Shown here piece by piece: positions 47,256-52,270 of a DNA stretch of 52,270 nucleotides. The translations under genes were made by a program, and so were the position numbers. The stretch spans positions 1-52,270 of the forward strand of contig JAJPZM010000199.1 in NCBI GenBank assembly GCA_021204335.1. The letters run 5' to 3'. The first letter of the stretch is position 1. Each line of letters opens with the position of its first letter. The DNA is from Parabacteroides sp. (GTDB lineage Bacteria > Bacteroidota > Bacteroidia > Bacteroidales > Tannerellaceae). The notes beneath the pieces were generated by a model. It was not told the origin of the DNA and did not search any database. It saw only the letters and a program-made list of their open reading frames with translations.

Positions 47256-47879
47256 ATGAAATTTTCAAAAGGTTGGGGAGCAGTGTTAATCGTAATGCTG
47301 CTCCTTATTCTTGATCAGGCTCTCAAAATCTGGATCAAGACACACATGCAGCTGCATGAAAGTATAGAGATCACTCCGTGGTTTTATCTGTACTTTACCG
47401 AGAACCCGGGAATGGCTTTCGGGATCGAGGTGATTGGCAAACTGTTCCTGTCCGTCTTTCGTATTGTGGCGGTAGGCTTTATCGGCTATTATCTGTATAA
47501 GCTGGTGAAGGAGAAGTACGGTTTTGGCTTTATAGCGTGTGTCGCCTTGATTTTTGCCGGAGCAATAGGTAATATAATCGACTCTATCTTTTATGGTGTG
47601 ATCTTTGACCATAGCTTTGGGCAGATTGCATCGTTTATGCCGGCCGACGGGGGATATGCGACCTGGCTGCATGGGAAAGTGGTCGATATGTTTTATTTCC
47701 CCTTGATCCAGACGGTTTTGCCGGACTGGCTTCCTATTTGGGGTGGAGAGGAGTTTATTTTCTTCCGTCCGATCTTTAACCTGGCGGATTCGGCAATCTG
47801 TGTAGGTGTTTTTCTCTTGTTGATATTTTACCGGCATACATTGTCGGCCAGTCTTTCGAAAGAAAAGGAAAAGAAATAA
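47256..47879 (+). CDS. lspA: Lipoprotein signal peptidase LspA
   Basis: Aspartic protease of the inner membrane that cleaves signal peptides of prolipoproteins. The 207-residue product has four membrane helices and the two catalytic Asp motifs: AGAIGNIIDS and FNLADSAICVG. The motif ENPGMAFGIE matches the family NxGxAF box. It is longer than E. coli LspA because of an insertion between the third helix and the second Asp, usual in Bacteroidetes. The next gene, a lipoprotein, starts directly after its stop. Confidence 0.95.
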   Translation: MKFSKGWGAVLIVMLLLILDQALKIWIKTHMQLHESIEITPWFYLYFTENPGMAFGIEVIGKLFLSVFRIVAVGFIGYYLYKLVKEKYGFGFIACVALIFAGAIGNIIDSIFYGVIFDHSFGQIASFMPADGGYATWLHGKVVDMFYFPLIQTVLPDWLPIWGGEEFIFFRPIFNLADSAICVGVFLLLIFYRHTLSASLSKEKEKK

Positions 47880-48698
47880 ATGCGGAATAAAATGCGCAGA
47901 TATGGCGTTGCTTTGTTGATGGTCTCTTTATTGCTTTCATGCAGTAAAGTGCCCGACGGTATTCTCTCTGAGAAAGAGATGAAAGCCGTACTGATAGACA
48001 TGCAACTGGCTGAGGCCATGATTAATATGGATTATAAAACGTATAAGGACGATGCCGATAAGGAGGCGCTTTATCAGGCTGTATTCCGCAAACATAAAAT
48101 AGAGCAGGCCGTATATGACAGTTCGCTTGTGTGGTACGGACGTAATCTGGATGTATATATGCAGGTGTACGATCTGGTACTGGCTGAGTTGAACGAACGG
48201 CAGAAAGCGCTGGGTGATGTGCAGGCGAATGCCGCTCCGGTATCGAAGCAGGACTCCGTCGATATCTGGCCGCGTCTGACTTATCTTACTTTTGAACCGA
48301 ATGCCTTATTCAACGGGGTGATGATCGATATCAAACCGGAGACCAATTATCCTTCCGGAAGTACCTTCGTATTGGGAATGCGTGTCTGGGGGTTGAATGA
48401 CGGCATGAAGAACCGTCCGGAAATCCGCCTGAGTGCTAATCAGGGCGATACGATTATAACCGTAAACGATAAAATAGTGGAAGACGGTTATCACGAAACC
48501 ATTTTGCGTACATTGCCTACTAAACAGGTGAAAGAGGTCTATGGATTTATCCGTTTGGATGGAAAAGATGATTCGACTTCTTATTCCAAAGTATATGTCG
48601 ACAGCTTGAACCTGATGCGCTATAATTACGGACGGCTTCCGGATCCGACCGACTCGGTAAAGGTGGCGGTAGCTGCTAAAGATTCCATCTCCAAGTGA
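47880..48698 (+). CDS. DUF4296 lipoprotein
   Basis: A 272-residue lipoprotein with lipobox LLLSC (Cys21). The N-terminal domain (about 23-105, PDGILSEKEMKAVLIDMQLAEAM and YDSSLVWYGRNLDVYMQVYD) is DUF4296 of Bacteroidetes. The rest is a beta-rich domain and a Ser/Lys tail. The function is unknown. It starts directly after lspA, and may be one of the proteins that LspA processes. Confidence 0.85.
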   Translation: MRNKMRRYGVALLMVSLLLSCSKVPDGILSEKEMKAVLIDMQLAEAMINMDYKTYKDDADKEALYQAVFRKHKIEQAVYDSSLVWYGRNLDVYMQVYDLVLAELNERQKALGDVQANAAPVSKQDSVDIWPRLTYLTFEPNALFNGVMIDIKPETNYPSGSTFVLGMRVWGLNDGMKNRPEIRLSANQGDTIITVNDKIVEDGYHETILRTLPTKQVKEVYGFIRLDGKDDSTSYSKVYVDSLNLMRYNYGRLPDPTDSVKVAVAAKDSISK

Positions 48699-48704
48699 TC
48701 TGAT

Positions 48705-49037
48705 ATGCGCCGGATTGCATCACATTATATATATTGGAAGAAATGGTACCGGATGCATTACCTGGAACTGGATGCGGAAGGGCGGTTCGTCGGTGTTTTC
48801 CCTTTGGAGCAGGAGATTGCGAATACGGAGTTTTATGATGGGACTTTGTTGTTCGTACCGGCGACAATGGATTTTCCCCCTGCCGGCATGCAATCTCTAT
48901 CCGAATGGCTGGCTGTCACCGATCCGGTTACGGAACCATCCTTAGTACATATATACCGTTTAATCGGCATTTCCCCGTCGACGCCTGAATTCGGCACAGA
49001 CAACGGCGGTCGCGATTGCCACATTCAGCGACTCTGA
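48705..49037 (+). CDS. Small conserved Bacteroidales protein
   Basis: A 110-residue protein without signal or membrane segment. It begins MRRIASHYIYWKKWYRMHYLEL and ends with GTDNGGRDCHIQRL; this ending is a familiar pattern in Bacteroidales proteins next to DUF4296 genes. The sequence between is acidic-aromatic. I know no function. Its last 78 bp overlap the 3' end of the convergent methyltransferase gene, and both frames look real. Confidence 0.75.
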   Translation: MRRIASHYIYWKKWYRMHYLELDAEGRFVGVFPLEQEIANTEFYDGTLLFVPATMDFPPAGMQSLSEWLAVTDPVTEPSLVHIYRLIGISPSTPEFGTDNGGRDCHIQRL

Positions 49038-49727
49038 GCTTTCCCTCTCTTGCGGGTAGTTGGGGATATAGAGCTTTTCGTTGACCAGTTCTTCTATTTC
49101 CGGGCGGATGCCGTTTCCTTCGTTTCCCATGATGATAATGCCGGTCTCCGATAATTCTTTCGCATACATGTTTTCGCCATCCAGGAAAGTGCCGTACAGC
49201 GGAACCTGTTGTTCGGCTTGTTTTTTCAGATAGGCATGCAGGTCGGTATAATGGACTTTGACATGTACAAGTGCTCCCATTGTGGCCTGTACGGTTTTAG
49301 GGCTGAATACATCGGCTGTATCCGGGCTGCATACGATATGTTCGATGCCGAACCAGTCGGCTAGCCGTATGATCGTACCCAGGTTGCCGGGGTCTTGTAT
49401 CCCATCAAGTGCCAGGATAAGCTGGGTGGCAGGGTTCGCTTCTTCCAACGACCAGACCGGACGTTTGAAAACGGCCAGTACGTCTTGCGGGGTTTTCAGG
49501 AAACTGGCTTTGCGGATATCGTCGTCGTCGGCTTCCAATAGTTCTTTGGCGGGTATATCGCCCTGGGTTGCCATCCAGGATGGTTTGGCGATCAGCAGGT
49601 CGCATTCGAATGCATGCAACATATCTGCAACCAGTTTATTTCCTTCGGCGACAAACGCATTTAACTCGTTACGAAACTTCTTTAATTCCAGCGAACGGAT
49701 CTGTTTTACTTTCGACTTACTCAGCAT
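48960..49727 (-). CDS. TrmH/SpoU-family RNA methyltransferase
   Basis: A 255-residue SPOUT methyltransferase acting on the 2'-O of rRNA or tRNA ribose. An N-terminal substrate-binding part (about 1-100) precedes the SPOUT domain with motif 1 ALDGIQDPGNLGTIIRLADWFG, motif 2 IIIMGNEGNGI and motif 3 IPNYPQERESSESLNVAIATAVV, the knot that binds S-adenosylmethionine. The target nucleotide is not determined. It is divergent from tamL. Confidence 0.93.
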   Translation of the reverse strand: MLSKSKVKQIRSLELKKFRNELNAFVAEGNKLVADMLHAFECDLLIAKPSWMATQGDIPAKELLEADDDDIRKASFLKTPQDVLAVFKRPVWSLEEANPATQLILALDGIQDPGNLGTIIRLADWFGIEHIVCSPDTADVFSPKTVQATMGALVHVKVHYTDLHAYLKKQAEQQVPLYGTFLDGENMYAKELSETGIIIMGNEGNGIRPEIEELVNEKLYIPNYPQERESSESLNVAIATAVVCAEFRRRRGNAD

Positions 49728-49746
49728 CTTTACTCTTTTTACAAAG

Positions 49747-49784
49747 CAAAAGTACAGGATTTTATTTAATTTCAGCTACATTTG
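49747..49784. promoter_or_regulatory. Divergent promoters between the TrmH-type gene and tamL
   Basis: CAAAAGTA (49747-49754) reads TACTTTTG on the minus strand, a -7 box 20 bp before the methyltransferase. TACATTTG (49777-49784) is the plus-strand box 18 bp before tamL. Neither has a TTTG at the -33 distance. Confidence 0.6.
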
Positions 49785-49801
49785 CGTTCGTAAAAGGTCG
49801 A

Positions 49802-52156
49802 ATGATGAAGGGAATCCTCCATATACTATATTTCATATCTCTTGTTTGTATACTGGCCGCCTGCAGTACGACAAAATATGTCGGTGACGGAGAATATCTG
49901 CTGGATAAAGTAGAGATTGTTTCCGATAATAAGTCCTATAAAGCGAACGAGCTGAAGCCTTACCTCAGGCAGCAGCCCAACTTTAAGGTGTTCGGACTGA
50001 TGAAGTGGCAGCTTTTCGTGTACGACTGGTCGGGACGGAATGAGAAACGCTGGCTTAGCAAGCAGCTTCGCCGGATCGGCGAACCGCCGGTTATCCTCGA
50101 TACTACGCTGGTTGATCAGTCGGCGGAGGAGTTGAAGCGTTTTTTTATTAATAAAGGATATGTAAATGCAGAAGTTTCGGCTGCGATAGATACTTCCCGG
50201 CAAAAGAAGGCGATTGTCACCTATAAGATCAATTCCAATGAGCCGTACCGGATACATAATTATACGATGAACCTGGATGATCCGAAGATCGACAGTATTG
50301 CTCATTTGAAAACTCCGCGCCGTTCTGCCGTTTCGTCGGCTTTCCGTATCTCTCCCGAAGATTATACCCCTTTAGTGAAAGATAGTGCGCTGTTTGACAG
50401 GGATGTACTGGATAAGGAGCGCCAAAGGATCACAACATTGCTTCGCCGCAGAGGATATTATGCTTTCAACCGCGACTATCTGGCTTATCTGGCAGATAGT
50501 TCTTATAATAAGAGTATCGTTGATCTGGATATGACCTTGAAACCCTATCGCCTGCTTAAACCGGACGGTTCGGTTATCGACACCCTTCATCGGCAGTATT
50601 ATATAAAAGATGTGACGATCGTAACGGATTATGACCCGCTGAACCAGACGCAAAGCGATCTGAGTTTTACTTCGGATGATTCGGTTAAAATTGGAGATTT
50701 GCAGATACTTTATGGCAAGAACGGAAGAAGTATCCGTCCGAATATCTTGCGTAAAAGTACCTATATTACTCCGGGACGCCTGTTCAATGAGCGTGGGGTG
50801 GAGCAGACTTATTCTTCTTTCGCCACACTTCGGGCTTTGAGGAATGTGAATATCCGCTTTACGGAAGTCAAAGAACAGGATACAATGAAGTTGCATTGCA
50901 CGATTCTGACATCGCCTGCCAAGTTGCAGGGTTTTGGTGTCGACCTGGAGGGAACGAACTCGGCCGGTGACTTGGGTTTCGCTTCCAGTTTAAACTATCA
51001 GCACAGGAACCTGCTTAAAGGATCGGAAGTGTTCTCTGCTAAGGTGCGGGGGGCTTACGAGGCGTTATCGTCCAAATCGGATGGCAGCAGCTACTGGGAG
51101 TTGGGAGCGGAGTCGTCGCTGTTGTTCCCGCGCTTTTTGTTTCCTTTTGTAAGTGAGAGTTTTAAGCGGAAGATAAGGGCTTCTACGGAATTCAAAGTCA
51201 GTTATGGTATTCAGACACGTCCGGAATACCGGCGTGCCATTCTCTCCGGAGGGTGGAACTATATATGGCAGGACCGGTCGAATATGCAGGCCCGCCATAC
51301 CTTTAAGTTACTGGATATTGATTATATACATTTACCGAAGATCGATACAACTTTTGAGAAGACACTGCCTGAGGCGATGAAACGGTATAATTTTACAGAC
51401 CAGTTTGTTGTCGGTTCCGGATATACTTATTCGTTCAGTAATTACAATCCCCAGAATCGTTTGAAGAATACACATTCGCTGCGTGTGTCGTTTGAGATGG
51501 CAGGTAATATGCTTTATGCGATTTCCAAACTTACGCATGCAAAGAAAGACAAGGATGGTTTGTATAGTTTGTTTGGAATCAACTATGCCCAGTTTGTAAA
51601 AGGAGATGTAGATTTTAGTAAAAGCTTTGTGCTGGATAGCCGGAATAAAGTGGCTTTCCATGTGGGGGTAGGTATCGGATATCCGTATGCCAATGCCAAG
51701 ATGTTGCTGTTCGAACGCAGTTATTTCTCAGGTGGAGCCAATAGTGTCCGCGGATGGTCGGTCCGTTCTTTGGGACCAGGTGGAATGTTGGCTGATTCTG
51801 TTAAAACTTTTGCCGACCAGGTCGGCGATATGCGATTGGATCTGAACCTGGAATATCGGACGAAAATGTTCTGGAAATTTGAACTGGCCGCCTACGTAGA
51901 TGCCGGAAATATCTGGACGATGCATAAGGATAAGCAGCGTGAAGAGGCTAATTTTGACTTCTCCCGTTTTTATAAGGAGATTGCTGTCTCTTATGGTTTG
52001 GGTTTGCGTCTTGATTTCGATTTCTTCCTGATCCGTTTTGATACAGGTATGAAAGCGTATGATCCTCAACGAAGAGGTAAAGACCGGTGGGCTGTCTTGA
52101 ACCCGAATTTGAAAGATAACTTTGCCTGGCATTTCGCTGTCGGGTATCCCTTCTGA
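49802..52156 (+). CDS. tamL: TamL-type outer-membrane assembly lipoprotein (BamA/TamA family)
   Basis: A 784-residue Omp85-family protein. It has a lipoprotein signal with lipobox LAAC (Cys21), then POTRA-like domains (about 30-370, e.g. LRRIGEPPVILDTTL, INKGYVNAEVSA, LLRRRGYYAFN), and the barrel from about 400 onward. The barrel carries SYFSGGANSVRGWSVRSLGPGG, matching the lid-lock loop VRGF/Y of Omp85, and ends in a terminal aromatic strand VGYPF. Bacteroidetes TamA homologues with a lipid anchor are called TamL. The open frame extends upstream to 49568, but the ATG at 49802 gives the signal sequence; 49805 is a second option. Confidence 0.88.
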   Translation: MMKGILHILYFISLVCILAACSTTKYVGDGEYLLDKVEIVSDNKSYKANELKPYLRQQPNFKVFGLMKWQLFVYDWSGRNEKRWLSKQLRRIGEPPVILDTTLVDQSAEELKRFFINKGYVNAEVSAAIDTSRQKKAIVTYKINSNEPYRIHNYTMNLDDPKIDSIAHLKTPRRSAVSSAFRISPEDYTPLVKDSALFDRDVLDKERQRITTLLRRRGYYAFNRDYLAYLADSSYNKSIVDLDMTLKPYRLLKPDGSVIDTLHRQYYIKDVTIVTDYDPLNQTQSDLSFTSDDSVKIGDLQILYGKNGRSIRPNILRKSTYITPGRLFNERGVEQTYSSFATLRALRNVNIRFTEVKEQDTMKLHCTILTSPAKLQGFGVDLEGTNSAGDLGFASSLNYQHRNLLKGSEVFSAKVRGAYEALSSKSDGSSYWELGAESSLLFPRFLFPFVSESFKRKIRASTEFKVSYGIQTRPEYRRAILSGGWNYIWQDRSNMQARHTFKLLDIDYIHLPKIDTTFEKTLPEAMKRYNFTDQFVVGSGYTYSFSNYNPQNRLKNTHSLRVSFEMAGNMLYAISKLTHAKKDKDGLYSLFGINYAQFVKGDVDFSKSFVLDSRNKVAFHVGVGIGYPYANAKMLLFERSYFSGGANSVRGWSVRSLGPGGMLADSVKTFADQVGDMRLDLNLEYRTKMFWKFELAAYVDAGNIWTMHKDKQREEANFDFSRFYKEIAVSYGLGLRLDFDFFLIRFDTGMKAYDPQRRGKDRWAVLNPNLKDNFAWHFAVGYPF

Positions 52157-52175
52157 TGAAAAAAAGACTTTACTG

Positions 52176-52206
52176 TTTGTATATACGAATAATAATACTA
52201 CCTTTG
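52176..52206 (+). promoter_or_regulatory. Consensus promoter of tRNA-Arg
   Basis: TTTG (52176-52179), a 19-bp spacer, TACCTTTG (52199-52206): a full match, 16 bp before the tRNA. Confidence 0.8.
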
Positions 52207-52222
52207 CACCGCAATTAAGGAT

Positions 52223-52270
52223 GGTCGGGTAGCTCAGCTGGATAGAGCAACAGCCTTCTAAGCTGTGGGT
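52223..52270 (+). tRNA. tRNA-Arg (TCT), cut by the window edge
   Basis: Acceptor strand GGTCGGG, D arm GCTCAGCTGGATAGAGC and anticodon stem-loop CAGCC-TTCTAAG-CTG with anticodon TCT (Arg). The T arm and 3' acceptor strand lie beyond the window. Confidence 0.93.

Overview
The window is chromosomal DNA of a Bacteroidales bacterium, most like a gut Parabacteroides. Evidence: promoters of the Bacteroides type (TTTG, about 19 bp, TAnnTTTG) before many genes, a SusC/SusD pair with an ECF sigma factor and FecR-type anti-sigma factor, Bacteroidales-specific families (DUF4296, DUF3810, TamL-type lipoprotein, BT4734/VirE protein, 201-residue HU-like protein), a long IleRS and a DksA-like protein with a degenerate zinc finger. 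The window starts inside a tRNA-Asp and ends inside a tRNA-Arg. The species call is inference.

Layout. 0.4-6.4 kb: hisH-hisA-hisF-hisIE, an FtsE-like ATPase, aspartokinase and lysA. 6.6-12.2 kb: a lipoprotein, a Yip1-family membrane protein, smpB and metH. 12.2-12.9 kb: a higBA-type toxin-antitoxin pair facing back. 13.0-19.3 kb: an ammonia-forming nitrite reductase cluster (nrfH broken, nrfA, ResB- and CcsA-type cytochrome c assembly, a porin, a Crp/Fnr regulator). 19.4-23.9 kb: two broken sensor histidine kinases in tandem. 24-34.2 kb: a DUF3810 membrane protein, then a small polysaccharide-utilisation-type locus (ECF sigma and FecR in divergent orientation, SusC and SusD both broken, intact GH3 glycosidase). 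34.2-37.3 kb: a divergent HU-like/VirE-like gene pair bounded by 36-bp imperfect inverted repeats. 37.5-43.1 kb: AraC regulator and CocE-type hydrolase, an alpha-CTD-like regulator, a strong candidate structured RNA, and an AAA+/DUF4143 ATPase. 43.3-52.2 kb: ileS, dksA-like, lspA, a DUF4296 lipoprotein, a small conserved protein, a TrmH-type methyltransferase and tamL.

How it works together. The two ends are core metabolism and translation with every frame intact. The middle is accessory. There, five genes (nrfH, two sensor kinases, susC, susD) carry eleven inferred disabling lesions: six single-base length changes (five in runs of five or more identical bases, one in a short A run) and five internal stops. 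All five stops are explained by C-to-T changes in Gln or Arg codons. Neighbouring genes are clean, so this looks more like decay of dispensable outer-membrane, sensing and anaerobic-respiration functions than uniform sequencing error, though only reads can settle it.

The least explained items are the inverted-repeat-bounded HU/VirE module and the rod-shaped RNA candidate at 41.4-41.7 kb with its own promoter.
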